DNA from: Candidatus Electrothrix scaldis | Lineage (GTDB): Bacteria > Desulfobacterota > Desulfobulbia > Desulfobulbales > Desulfobulbaceae | Length of the DNA: 64,000 nt | Assembly: GCA_033584155.1 (NCBI GenBank) | Contig: CP138355.1 | Coordinates: 496,001-560,000 of the forward strand | Reading direction: 5' to 3' | Shown: positions 46,894 through 55,049 of the stretch, piece after piece | How positions within the stretch are numbered: the stretch's first letter is position 1 | Layout of the letters: the number at the start of each line of letters is the position of its first letter | Notes under the pieces: generated by a model | What the model was told of the DNA's origin: nothing | Databases searched by the model: none | The model's input: only the letters and a program-made list of their open reading frames with translations | Translations under genes and position numbers: made by a program

Positions 46894-48990
46894 CTACAGA
46901 TAGCGCTGTTTCCCATAAGGAATGCCAAGCTTCTTCATTCTATTCCTCAACGTACTGGGATTAACTCCCAAAAGAGCAGCTGCCCCATCTTCCCCATTCA
47001 CCTTCCCATCTGTTTGAGACAAGACAGAACGAATATGCCGTGAGATAACACTATCCAGGTCAAGAGCTTGCTCTCTCTGATGCGATGGCATATCCTCCGT
47101 ATTTTTCTTTGTATCTACGGGATTAAGATGATCAAACGTCAACGGTCCTGCCGGGCTCAGGATCATGGCCCGCTCAACGATATTGCCCAACTCCCTGACG
47201 TTACCTGGCCAAGAGTAGCTCAGGAGAAAATCTATAGCTCCAGGAAAAATACTGGGCACTGCGGGTAAATTCAGTTCTTTGGTCTTTTGCCGAATAAAAT
47301 ATTGCAGCAAGGCCGGGATATCTTCTTTTCTCTCGCGAAGCGGTGGTATCTGGATGGGAAATACATTGAGGCGAAACCAGAGATCTTCACGAAATGTATT
47401 CTGTGCAACCATTTTCTCTAAATTGCGATTTGTCGCGGCAATAATTCGGATATCAAGAGGAATGGTTTCTACGCCTCCAACCCGCTCAATCTCTTTGCTC
47501 TGTAAGACCCGCAGCAAACGAACCTGGGCCTGAAGAGGAAGCTCCCCTATTTCATCAAGAAAAATTGTTCCCTTATTTGCCCGCTCAAAGCGACCACGTT
47601 TTTGCGTTACCGCTCCAGTAAACGCACCTTCTTCGTGCCCGAACAACTCACTATCGATCAGGCTCTCTGGAATTGCCCCACAGTTTACGCTCACAAAAGG
47701 GCCATCACTGCGGGATGAGGAATAATGAATAGTTTGGGCGATCACATCCTTGCCAACGCCGGTCTCTCCTAACAACAACACCGGGCTGTTCAGAGCCGCA
47801 ACCTGCTGGACTTTATACATGACATCCCGCAATCCGAAGTTCGCTCCAACTATTTCGTCGCCTGACAAACGGCGTAGCTCCCCCTGCAGGTAGCGATTGT
47901 CATCGGCAAGCAAGTCCTTGAGTTTAATTATTTCTCTATGTTTCAGAGTGTTTGACACGGCTACAAAAAATGGCATCCTCAGGTTGGAATAGAGCTTTGC
48001 GTGTTGTTCGCTAAATCGGTTGTCTCCCTCGGCTATAACGACCAATGCTCCGGCGATTTCATCTTTGAGGAAGAGGGGCAGGCTCATGACAGATGAAGGT
48101 GGTTCACCAAGAGTCTTGAGCAGCTGTTTTGTAACAGGTTCTTCTCGTGGGTTGTTGATGACCAGGACTGAAGGAAATGTTCCCTTTATCCACTCCTGGG
48201 CCAACATTGCCATTTTTGCTTTGCCCTCTTCGGTAAAGGGGATCAGCACATCCATTTTTTCACTCTTGTCGGCTGTTGCCCTTGCTATCATATGCATCGC
48301 ACCAAAGTTCCTTTCGTGCCTTTCCAGGTAAAGGCTGTCTGCTGGCATGTATTGGGAGAGGAGTTCCAGGCAGGATCGGAGTCCTTCTTCAATTTCCAGG
48401 TTTCCGCAGATTCGTGTAGTAATCTCCCAAAAAAAATCCCTGTCATAGAGTTTAAGTTCACTTCTGTGTTTGAGGGCATTGGACAGAGCAATTGCAAAGG
48501 GTTCTCGGACCAGCGAGAGTAGCTCGACATGTTGTTGACTAAACTTGCTTTCACTTTCAGAGGAAAGAATAAGTGAGCCGCCCCCAAGTAATTCCTGGAA
48601 TTTAAGGCCTAAAGGGAACACCATAAGAGAAGTTGTTGAATACCCAAGCGAGTTAAATATCTCATCTGTAAGTTTCTGCTTTCTTGGGTTGTCTCGAAAG
48701 AGCCATACAAATTTTGACTTTTTGTGCCTGAATTCCTCTCGAAACTGCATCAACTCCTGTCTGGCTCCGACAGATAATTTCACCTGCAGATCAACGATCC
48801 GGCCACACTCTGGCGAAGCATCAGCAAGGATATGCATTGCATTATGTTCCTCGTCATAAAACTGAAAGAACATATGATCAACCGGCATTACCTGTCGCAT
48901 GTATTTTAAAGCGGAAAAAAGTGCTTTTTCGATCTCCAGATTGCCACAGATCCTCAATGTCGCTTCCCGAAAAAATTCATTCTCATCCAT
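46894..48990 (-). CDS. sigma-54-dependent activator with two GAF domains
   Basis: 698 residues. Two GAF-like sensor domains (about 5-175 and 180-355) repeat the pattern FxxATLRICGNLEIEKAL / FWEITTRICGNLEIEEGL. The AAA+ domain has Walker A GETGVGKD near 405, the sigma-54 contact loop GAFTGA near 455, and FLDEIGELPLQAQVRLLRVLQ. The C-terminal Fis-type helix-turn-helix (about 655-690: GAAALLGVNPSTLRNRMKKLGI) binds DNA. It activates RNA polymerase-sigma-54 from upstream sites in response to a small molecule sensed by the GAF domains. It is divergent from 49235, with candidate binding sites and a -24/-12 promoter between them. Confidence 0.92.
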   Translation of the reverse strand: MDENEFFREATLRICGNLEIEKALFSALKYMRQVMPVDHMFFQFYDEEHNAMHILADASPECGRIVDLQVKLSVGARQELMQFREEFRHKKSKFVWLFRDNPRKQKLTDEIFNSLGYSTTSLMVFPLGLKFQELLGGGSLILSSESESKFSQQHVELLSLVREPFAIALSNALKHRSELKLYDRDFFWEITTRICGNLEIEEGLRSCLELLSQYMPADSLYLERHERNFGAMHMIARATADKSEKMDVLIPFTEEGKAKMAMLAQEWIKGTFPSVLVINNPREEPVTKQLLKTLGEPPSSVMSLPLFLKDEIAGALVVIAEGDNRFSEQHAKLYSNLRMPFFVAVSNTLKHREIIKLKDLLADDNRYLQGELRRLSGDEIVGANFGLRDVMYKVQQVAALNSPVLLLGETGVGKDVIAQTIHYSSSRSDGPFVSVNCGAIPESLIDSELFGHEEGAFTGAVTQKRGRFERANKGTIFLDEIGELPLQAQVRLLRVLQSKEIERVGGVETIPLDIRIIAATNRNLEKMVAQNTFREDLWFRLNVFPIQIPPLRERKEDIPALLQYFIRQKTKELNLPAVPSIFPGAIDFLLSYSWPGNVRELGNIVERAMILSPAGPLTFDHLNPVDTKKNTEDMPSHQREQALDLDSVISRHIRSVLSQTDGKVNGEDGAAALLGVNPSTLRNRMKKLGIPYGKQRYL

Positions 48991-49019
48991 TCGTTAGCCA
49001 ATTCCCCTGATCAACTATT

Positions 49020-49062
49020 GTCGTATATGATAAAACACCGCAAAGATTACCATATACGGTAA
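49020..49062 (+). promoter_or_regulatory. two candidate activator-binding sites (UAS)
   Basis: Site 2, TTACCATATACGGTAA (49047-49062), is a near-perfect 16-bp palindrome. Site 1, GTCGTATATGATAA (49020-49033), read inverted, is TTATCATATACGAC and matches site 2 in ten consecutive positions. Centres are 28 bases apart, about 75-115 bases upstream of the -24 element at 49136. They also lie just before the activator's own start, allowing autoregulation. Confidence 0.5.
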
Positions 49063-49135
49063 CAGAGATTATCTTATTCGACAACCTTCAGACATCTTTC
49101 CAGGCAACATCTTGTTATTATACTACTAAAAATTC

Positions 49136-49151
49136 TGGCATACTCCGTGCT
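49136..49151 (+). promoter_or_regulatory. candidate sigma-54 (-24/-12) promoter
   Basis: TGGCATACTCCGTGCT has the required GG (49137-49138) and GC (49149-49150) exactly ten bases apart and agrees with TGGCAC-N5-TTGC at most positions. It points toward 49235 and the exporter operon, next to a sigma-54 activator gene. Confidence 0.6.
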
Positions 49152-49234
49152 ATATCAAAATTAAAATAGTTCCGACTACAGAAGTCATCCATCGGACCCA
49201 TGAAATAAGAGGTATCTGAACGCCTAGATTAAAT

Positions 49235-49519
49235 ATGAAATATCTGGAAATTATTGAGCTCCGCTCGATGACAAAAAATAAAGCTATACTGATATCGCAA
49301 ATAGAACAAATACTCCGTGACTTGCGGCAAGAATTCAAAGAGCAAGATGTCCATACCTATAGCCGCATACACATCGAGACAGATTATAGCATCCACCTTT
49401 TCCATGAGGCAGAAACCATTGAGCCCTATGGAAGTGAGATTGGACTCCGCTTAGCAACGATATTGAAAGAGTACGGACTGGTAAATCACAGCATCTGGAA
49501 AGAAACCCCGTATTCATAA
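49235..49519 (+). CDS. small conserved-looking protein, unknown
   Basis: 94 residues (MKYLEIIELRSMTKNKAILISQIEQIL...). The predicted fold is alpha+beta with an IHIETDYSIHLFHE core; no signal peptide. No family was recognised. It is the first gene after the sigma-54-like promoter and ends 35 bases before the LolA-like gene, so it is likely the operon's first member. A second possible start is at MTKNK (residue 12). Confidence 0.6.
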   Translation: MKYLEIIELRSMTKNKAILISQIEQILRDLRQEFKEQDVHTYSRIHIETDYSIHLFHEAETIEPYGSEIGLRLATILKEYGLVNHSIWKETPYS

Positions 49520-49554
49520 GAGATAATAACGCATCTTTTCAAGGAGAATAAATA

Positions 49555-50325
49555 ATGGGACAACATAGAAGACGACACAGAGCAACACACTTGGCAATAG
49601 TAGCGATGCTGCTTACCCTGCTGCCTGTATCATCTTTTGCTGATGAGGCCGCAGAGATCATCAAAAAGGTTGAGGATAACCTGAACGGCAAAACAGCAAC
49701 CATGAAGATCACTATGACGGTCAAGACCAAGAGGGCCGAGCGGACCATGAAGATGCAAAGTTGGTCCGTGGGTAAGGATAAATCCTTTATCAAGATCCTC
49801 TATCCGGGCAAGGACAAGGGTATCACTTTTCTGAAAATGGATAATTCCATGTGGCAATATGTGCCCCGCATAGAAAAAACCATAAAGATCCCAGCCTCCA
49901 TGATGTTGCAGAGCTGGATGGGCAGTGATTTCAGCAATGACGATCTGGTGCGGGAAAGCTCCATCAGTGAGGATTACACGGTCAGGCTGCTGAACGAGAC
50001 GGAAGAGGTGTATACCGCAGAGCTACTCCCCAAGGAAGAGGCTGCGGTTGTCTGGGGAAAGATTGTCATGGATATATCAAAGCAGTATTACCTGCCAAGC
50101 AAGGTTCGCTATTTTGATGAAGAGGGGGAACTGATCCGGGAACTAGCCTATACCGAGGTTCAGCCCTTTGGCGAACGTTTTTATCCCACCAAATGGATTA
50201 TGGACCCCAAAGAGCCGGAAAAAGCGGGGCATCAAACGGTGATGGAGGTTTCTGATGCGGTTTTTGACGCCCCGATCAGTGCATCTTATTTCACGAAAAG
50301 GGCCCTGAAACGTTATTCTGATTAA
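49555..50325 (+). CDS. LolA-like outer-membrane lipoprotein-sorting protein
   Basis: 256 residues with a signal peptide (about 1-29, ending SSFADEA). The remainder matches the LolA-like fold group of periplasmic lipid/lipoprotein carriers: repeated beta strands (ATMKITMTVKTKRAERTMKMQSWSVG, GITFLKMDNSMWQYVPRIEKTIKIP) and the SMMLQSWMGSDFSNDD stretch typical of this family. AAGGAG precedes the ATG. It probably accepts a lipid or lipidated protein from the FtsX-type permeases encoded next. Confidence 0.85.
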   Translation: MGQHRRRHRATHLAIVAMLLTLLPVSSFADEAAEIIKKVEDNLNGKTATMKITMTVKTKRAERTMKMQSWSVGKDKSFIKILYPGKDKGITFLKMDNSMWQYVPRIEKTIKIPASMMLQSWMGSDFSNDDLVRESSISEDYTVRLLNETEEVYTAELLPKEEAAVVWGKIVMDISKQYYLPSKVRYFDEEGELIRELAYTEVQPFGERFYPTKWIMDPKEPEKAGHQTVMEVSDAVFDAPISASYFTKRALKRYSD

Positions 50326-50335
50326 GATTTTTTTT

Positions 50336-50411
50336 TGTAGGGGTAAACCTGTGTGTTTACCCTTGCCGCCATCCAGAAAATAAAGGGCAGACACATAGGT
50401 CTGCCCCTACA
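50336..50411. repeat. palindrome-ended interspersed repeat (copy 2)
   Basis: 76 bp with inverted ends TGTAGGGG and CCCCTACA. It holds two hairpins: GGGTAAAC/GTTTACCC (50341-50362) and GGGCAGAC/GTCTGCCC (50385-50406). It is closely related to 37747-37809. It lies between the LolA-like gene and the first permease and could form processing or attenuation structures in the operon mRNA. Confidence 0.7.
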
Positions 50412-50483
50412 CCCTGTCCGGTATGAAGAGGGCGAACACAGAGATAACATTTTGATAACACAGAGATTCGCGCCTTAATAATA

Positions 50484-50502
50484 GGGCAACCGCCGGTTGC
50501 CC
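50484..50502. repeat. short related palindrome
   Basis: GGGCAACC-GCC-GGTTGCCC followed by CCTAC, 40 bases before the first permease. It has the same GGGC...GCCCCTAC style as the longer repeats and may be a half copy of the same family. Confidence 0.55.
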
Positions 50503-50541
50503 CTACCGCACCGAAAAAACAGAACACCGAGGGACTTTCCC

Positions 50542-51756
50542 ATGAAAATGGCCTTGAGAAACATCGCAGCCTATAAAAAACGGACCATTGTCACGGTGCT
50601 GCTGACCAGCCTGACAACTGCCCTGCTCGTCTTTGCTTCAGCCTGGATGGACGGCTCGCATCAGACCATGATTAAAAACGCCGTGGAAATATATCCGGGC
50701 TACCTCCAGATTACAGGCAAAGAGTTTCGTGACAAACCGAGTTATGAACACCTGATCTTTGATAGCACCGCCATCAGGGAAAAACTGGCCGACATGGAAG
50801 GCATTGCTCTTCTTGCTGCCCGCTTTGAATCCTTTGTTCTTTATTCTGCTGGAGAAAAGGCTGTGGGCGGGATGCTCACCGGTATTGAGCCGGAAAAAGA
50901 GGCTGGCCTATCCCGGCTCAGTGCCTCTTTACAGAGCGGAGAATACCTCAGTGCTGAGGATACCAATCAGGTGTACATCGGGAATGAGCTGGCCAAGCGG
51001 CTCAAGGTCGGGATAGGGGATGAGATCGCCTTTGTTGGCAACGGGGCTGATTACTCCTTTGCCGCAGATAACCTGATCGTCAAGGGCATTTTTCAGACCG
51101 GTCTGTACGAGTTCGACACCTCCACGGCATTTCTTAATCTGGCCTATTTTGAGAAGATTATGGCGGCTACCAACTATGCCACCCATTTTATTGTCATGCC
51201 GGAGCATCCTGAGGAGGTTCAAGCATTGGCAGCAGAGATCGGCACAGCCCTTGGCAAGGAATACGCAGCAGAAAGCTGGCGGCAGATCATGGCCCAATTG
51301 GTCAAGGCCATGCAGATGGATTCAATCTTCGGCTATATCACCTTGGGGATCTTTTTCATCGTGATTTTTTTCGTGATTACGATCTACACCCTGCTGACGG
51401 TCTATTCCCGGATTCGGGAAATCGGGGTGCTGCGGGCCATCGGCACCACGCCGCTTCAGATATTGGGGATGCTGGTGCTGGAGAGCAGCCTGCTGGCCGT
51501 AGTGAGCGTGGTTCTTGGCGGGCTGCTTGGGGGAGTTGTGGCCTATTATTTTCATCTCAACCCCATCTCCATGTCCGGCTTTGAAGAGCAGTTCAAACAG
51601 TATGGGCTGGCTGCCTCGAAAATACCAACAGCGTTTCAGCCTCTGGTGATTTTTCGTGACATGATGGTGATGTTTGTCCTCTCCGTGCTGTCTACGCTGT
51701 ATCCGATCCTGAAGATTAATCGGTATCGACCGATTGAGGCTATGCGGCATGTGTAG
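50542..51756 (+). CDS. ABC transporter permease, FtsX/LolC-E type (1)
   Basis: 404 residues from ATG 50542 (MKMALRNIAAYKKRT), preceded by GAGGG; an upstream in-frame ATG at 50497 lies in the repeat area. Topology is one N-terminal membrane helix (about 18-40), a large periplasmic MacB-like domain, then three C-terminal helices (GYITLGIFFIVIFFVITIYTLL onward). The cytoplasmic coupling helix region has SRIREIGVLRAIGTTPLQI. It would work as a heterodimer with the next permease in extracting lipid substrates from the inner membrane. Confidence 0.88.
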   Translation: MKMALRNIAAYKKRTIVTVLLTSLTTALLVFASAWMDGSHQTMIKNAVEIYPGYLQITGKEFRDKPSYEHLIFDSTAIREKLADMEGIALLAARFESFVLYSAGEKAVGGMLTGIEPEKEAGLSRLSASLQSGEYLSAEDTNQVYIGNELAKRLKVGIGDEIAFVGNGADYSFAADNLIVKGIFQTGLYEFDTSTAFLNLAYFEKIMAATNYATHFIVMPEHPEEVQALAAEIGTALGKEYAAESWRQIMAQLVKAMQMDSIFGYITLGIFFIVIFFVITIYTLLTVYSRIREIGVLRAIGTTPLQILGMLVLESSLLAVVSVVLGGLLGGVVAYYFHLNPISMSGFEEQFKQYGLAASKIPTAFQPLVIFRDMMVMFVLSVLSTLYPILKINRYRPIEAMRHV

Positions 51757-51817
51757 GAGTGGATCAGCAAACGAAGAAAACCGCGCAGAAACAAAGAAAT
51801 ATATAGAGGACATAAAT

Positions 51818-53047
51818 ATGTTGCACATGACAGCCAAAATCGCCTGGGCCTCGTTGATCCGGCGTAGCGCCCGTTCGATCCTGCTGGTGCTGATGATCGC
51901 AGTCAGCCTCTGGGGTCTGCTTTTCATGGAGGGCATCTATGACGGCATGACCGAACAGATGATAGGCAATGCCATCCGCAGCGACAGCGGTCATATCTCG
52001 CTGTTCGGCAAAGGGTACCGCTTGGACCCAGACCTGTCCCGCTGGATCGGCAAAGAGAAAGAGCTGCTGGCGGCATTAGACACGAACCCACGGGTCAAGA
52101 GCGCAATCACCCGCCTGAAACAAGACGGCCTAGTGGCCACGGCCCATTATTCACGCGGTGCGGTGCTGCTCGGTATCGACTTGGAGGCCGAAGAACAGCA
52201 TGGCCGCTTAGGCGGCTATCTGCATCAGGGGACGTTCAGTTTCGGCGCAAAAGGACAGGGCGCGATCATCGGCTATAAGCTGGCTGAAAAGCTGCAGGTA
52301 CAGGTGGGCGGCAAGATCATCGTCTCGGCCCAGGACAGCCTGCATGAGGTTTCCTCGGTAGCGCTCAGGATCAGCGGTATCCTCAAGACGAATAATATGG
52401 CCCTGGATGAAAATGCCGTACTGCTCAGTCAGGAGCGGATGCGCAAGCTGCTGGCTGTGCCCGAGGATATGGGTGCGGCCCAGATCGCAGTCCTGCTCCA
52501 TGATGAAGGCGAAATTGCCCGATTGCAGCAGGAACTGCGCGAAAAATTCCCTGGCCTGGATGTGCTGCGCTGGGACGAACTCTACCCTGCCCTGCTTCAG
52601 TCCAGAGAGATGATGCGGGTCTTTAACCTGGTCACTAACCTGCTGATCTTCTGCGTGGCCGCTCTGGGGATATTCGGCGTGATGCTGGTCTCGGTCCTGG
52701 AACGGCTACGGGAGTTTGGGATCATGCTCGCCGTCGGCACCCGCTTCCGCGAAATTTGCCAGATCATTCTGGCCGAGTCCTTGTTCATGGGCTTTATCGG
52801 TTTCGGCTTGGGTGCCCTGATCGGCGGCAGCACCCTGTACTATTTCAAAATCTACGGTCTTGATCTGAGCGTTTTCAGCGAGGCCTTTGAGGAGTTCGGC
52901 ATGGACGCGGTCACCTACGCACTTATCCGTCCGAGTTATTTCATCACCGCCTTGCTGGCCGTGACAGCGGCCACTTTGTTGAGCATCGTCATCCCATTGC
53001 GGATACTGAACAAGGCCAAACCCATCGAGGCGATCAACAGCATATAA
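51818..53047 (+). CDS. ABC transporter permease, FtsX/LolC-E type (2)
   Basis: 409 residues from ATG 51818 (MLHMTAKIAWASLIRR) with GAGG 9 bases upstream. It has the same architecture as the preceding permease: an N-terminal helix (SILLVLMIAVSLWGLLFMEG), a periplasmic domain with LLGIDLEAEEQ, three C-terminal helices, and the coupling motif ERLREFGIMLAVGTRFREI. The two permeases are clearly different from each other, as LolC and LolE are. Confidence 0.88.
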   Translation: MLHMTAKIAWASLIRRSARSILLVLMIAVSLWGLLFMEGIYDGMTEQMIGNAIRSDSGHISLFGKGYRLDPDLSRWIGKEKELLAALDTNPRVKSAITRLKQDGLVATAHYSRGAVLLGIDLEAEEQHGRLGGYLHQGTFSFGAKGQGAIIGYKLAEKLQVQVGGKIIVSAQDSLHEVSSVALRISGILKTNNMALDENAVLLSQERMRKLLAVPEDMGAAQIAVLLHDEGEIARLQQELREKFPGLDVLRWDELYPALLQSREMMRVFNLVTNLLIFCVAALGIFGVMLVSVLERLREFGIMLAVGTRFREICQIILAESLFMGFIGFGLGALIGGSTLYYFKIYGLDLSVFSEAFEEFGMDAVTYALIRPSYFITALLAVTAATLLSIVIPLRILNKAKPIEAINSI

Positions 53048-53061
53048 GGGAGAAGAACAAA

Positions 53062-53754
53062 ATGAGTGATTTTCTTGAAGCACAGCAGATCGGCAAGACA
53101 TTCCGCCCTGATAAGGAAGTGGAGGTCGCTGCCCTGCGCAATATCAACCTGACAATCAGGCAAGGCGATTTCGCCGTGCTCTCCGGCCCGTCCGGCAGTG
53201 GGAAGACCACTCTGCTCAACATCATCGGCTGCCTGGATGCAGCCACGGAGGGACAGGTTTTCCTGACCGGGGAGCAGCTCACCGGCCTGCCCGAAAAAAA
53301 GCTTTCCCTTATCCGCCGGGATCAGATCGGCTTTGTCTTTCAGGCCTATAACCTCATCCCGGTGCTTACGGCCAGGGAGAATATTGAGTACATCATGAAG
53401 CTCCAGGGGCGCAGCCAGGAGGAATGCGATGCACGGGTGACCGAGGTGGCCCGCAAGCTGGAAATCCATACCCTGCTCGACAAACTGCCCGGCCAACTCA
53501 GCGGCGGCCAGCAGCAACGGGTGGCCGTGGCCCGTGCCGTGGCGGCCACACCTAAGCTGATTCTTGCTGATGAACCGACCGCCAACCTAGACTCCAAAAC
53601 CTCTGCCTCGCTCATGGACATGATGGAACGGCTCAATGAGGACGAGGGGGTGACCATCATCTTTTCCTCGCACGACCCGCTGGTCATCGGCAAGGCACGG
53701 CATTCTATCGTCCTCAAAGACGGGGAAATTATTTCTGATGAGCGCATTCACTGA
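53062..53754 (+). CDS. ABC transporter ATP-binding protein, LolD/MacB type
   Basis: 230 residues. Walker A is GPSGSGKTT, the Q-loop is in FVFQAYNLIPVLTARENIEY, the signature motif is LSGGQQQRVAVARAVA, Walker B LILADEPTANLD, and the H-loop is in IIFSSHDPLV. It powers the two permeases. AGGGAGA precedes the ATG 14 bases after the permease stop. Its end overlaps the next gene by 17 bases. Confidence 0.93.
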   Translation: MSDFLEAQQIGKTFRPDKEVEVAALRNINLTIRQGDFAVLSGPSGSGKTTLLNIIGCLDAATEGQVFLTGEQLTGLPEKKLSLIRRDQIGFVFQAYNLIPVLTARENIEYIMKLQGRSQEECDARVTEVARKLEIHTLLDKLPGQLSGGQQQRVAVARAVAATPKLILADEPTANLDSKTSASLMDMMERLNEDEGVTIIFSSHDPLVIGKARHSIVLKDGEIISDERIH

Positions 53755-54697
53755 GCTGTTCCTGGCCGGGTTACTGGGGATCAGCCCGGAGCTTGCTCTG
53801 GAAAACACCAATATCCTCAGCTATGACCAGGAGCAGTATACTGCCGATTTCAATCGCCTGCGGGCGGACCTGTCGCTCTCTCATGAAGACCACCCGGATG
53901 TTATCGGCAAGGTCATTGTGGACAACAAAACCCGCTTCACCGCCAGCCCGGACAGTCTGGGCAACAAGACCTCCATCTATCGGGCCTATCTCCAGTACAG
54001 GGGAGCAAAACATTTCTGGTCTGCGGGCAGACAGCGTATCCCGCTGGGCGTGGGCCGGATCTGGAATCCCGTTGATGTGTTCAATCCGGTGGATTCCGAG
54101 GCCGTGGAACCGGACGAACGGGTCGGTACCGAGTCCCTTCGCTATGAGTACGCCCTGAGCGAGCTGGCCAATCTGGACGCCACCCTGGCCCGTGACAAGG
54201 CGGCAGTACGGCTCAAGGGCTATTTGGAATACGTGGATGCGGCCCTGGTCGGGTTGCGGGACGAGGATAATGACCGAGATATTATAGGCTGGGAGCTGGC
54301 AGGCCAGCTTCTGGGCACCGGGGTCGAACTGCGTAGCGAGGGCGGTAGTTTCCATGACCGTGCAAGCGGTGAACGTTATACCGAGTTCATTGTTGGGGGC
54401 GAATACGGCTTTGCCGATTCCCTGACCCTGCTTGCCGAATACAAGTTCTCCGATCAGGAGCAGGGCGATTCCCTGGGCGGCATTATGAGCTATCAGCCCG
54501 CCATGCTCTGGACATGCAGCCTGCTCGCAGTCACCTCCCTTGAGGACGGTTCCGGCTTTCTGGCTCCGTCCGTGGAGTACAGCCTGAGCAATGAAATGAC
54601 CCTCAGCGCCGGGGCCTTTCTCTATTACGGGGATGAGACGGACAGCTTCGGCAGTGCAGTGGACCGGTACTACCTGCGCTGGTTTGTCCATTTCTGA
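53738..54697 (+). CDS. probable outer-membrane beta-barrel protein
   Basis: 319 residues. The start overlaps the ATPase gene. A short hydrophobic N-terminus (FTELFLAGLLGISPELALE) could be a signal peptide. The rest has alternating beta strands with aromatic ends (GAKHFWSAGRQRIPLGVGRIWNPVDVFNPVD, YTEFIVGGEYGFADSLTLLAEYKFSD) and terminates in ...RYYLRWFVHF, a terminal aromatic as in barrel proteins recognised by BamA. In this operon it may be the outer-membrane destination or exit of the exported substrate. Confidence 0.65.
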   Translation: MSAFTELFLAGLLGISPELALENTNILSYDQEQYTADFNRLRADLSLSHEDHPDVIGKVIVDNKTRFTASPDSLGNKTSIYRAYLQYRGAKHFWSAGRQRIPLGVGRIWNPVDVFNPVDSEAVEPDERVGTESLRYEYALSELANLDATLARDKAAVRLKGYLEYVDAALVGLRDEDNDRDIIGWELAGQLLGTGVELRSEGGSFHDRASGERYTEFIVGGEYGFADSLTLLAEYKFSDQEQGDSLGGIMSYQPAMLWTCSLLAVTSLEDGSGFLAPSVEYSLSNEMTLSAGAFLYYGDETDSFGSAVDRYYLRWFVHF

Positions 54698-54773
54698 TTT
54701 CTGATGCCCTGTTTTGCCGATGCCCGAGTTCTGCTTAGGCAACTAACAAAAAAACAGCATAGATTTTGCCTTT

Positions 54774-54865
54774 CAAAATACATGTATTTTGGTTTGTGGA
54801 ATACCTGTATTTCGTGATTCAAAATATAGGTATTTTGATATACAAAATATGGGTATTGTGATTCA
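54774..54865. repeat. four 23-bp iteron-like palindromic repeats
   Basis: Four units start at 54774, 54797, 54820 and 54843, a regular 23-bp period. The first core, CAAAATACATGTATTTTG, is a perfect 18-bp palindrome; the others vary it (GGAATACCTGTATTTCG, CAAAATATAGGTATTTTG, CAAAATATGGGTATTGTG). They lie in the 352-base gap after the beta-barrel gene and before the nitroreductase. About two helical turns per unit would place bound dimers on one face of the DNA. Confidence 0.8.
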
Positions 54866-54906
54866 CGAAAAATATAAAAACTCGTAGGTTGCGGATAAAG
54901 AGCAAG

Positions 54907-54940
54907 GGTTCCCAAGCTGGAGCTTGGGGGCTTGGGAACC
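54907..54940. repeat. nested inverted repeat
   Basis: GGTTCCCAAGC (54907-54917) and GCTTGGGAACC (54930-54940) are perfect inverted repeats. The inner CCAAGCTGGAGCTTGG is itself an inverted repeat. It has the form of the GTTCCCAAGCTGGAGCTTGGGAAC-like interspersed repeats known from many large bacterial genomes. It stands about 110 bases before the nitroreductase gene. Confidence 0.65.
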
Positions 54941-55049
54941 AGGAAAACCAGGAAAGAGCGTTTACATGTCTGAATACAGTATTTGAACAGAGCATTCAGA
55001 CGTGGAAGAGCTGATAGTCAACAAAGAAAACAGAGAGGTAGACAACCTG

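Noticed and set aside
53771-54742. 323-codon open frame antisense to the beta-barrel gene
   Set aside because: Shadow frame. The plus-strand product has barrel features and fits the operon.
54774-54865. Short CRISPR array
   Set aside because: Units are contiguous 23-bp repeats with no unique spacers and no cas gene nearby.
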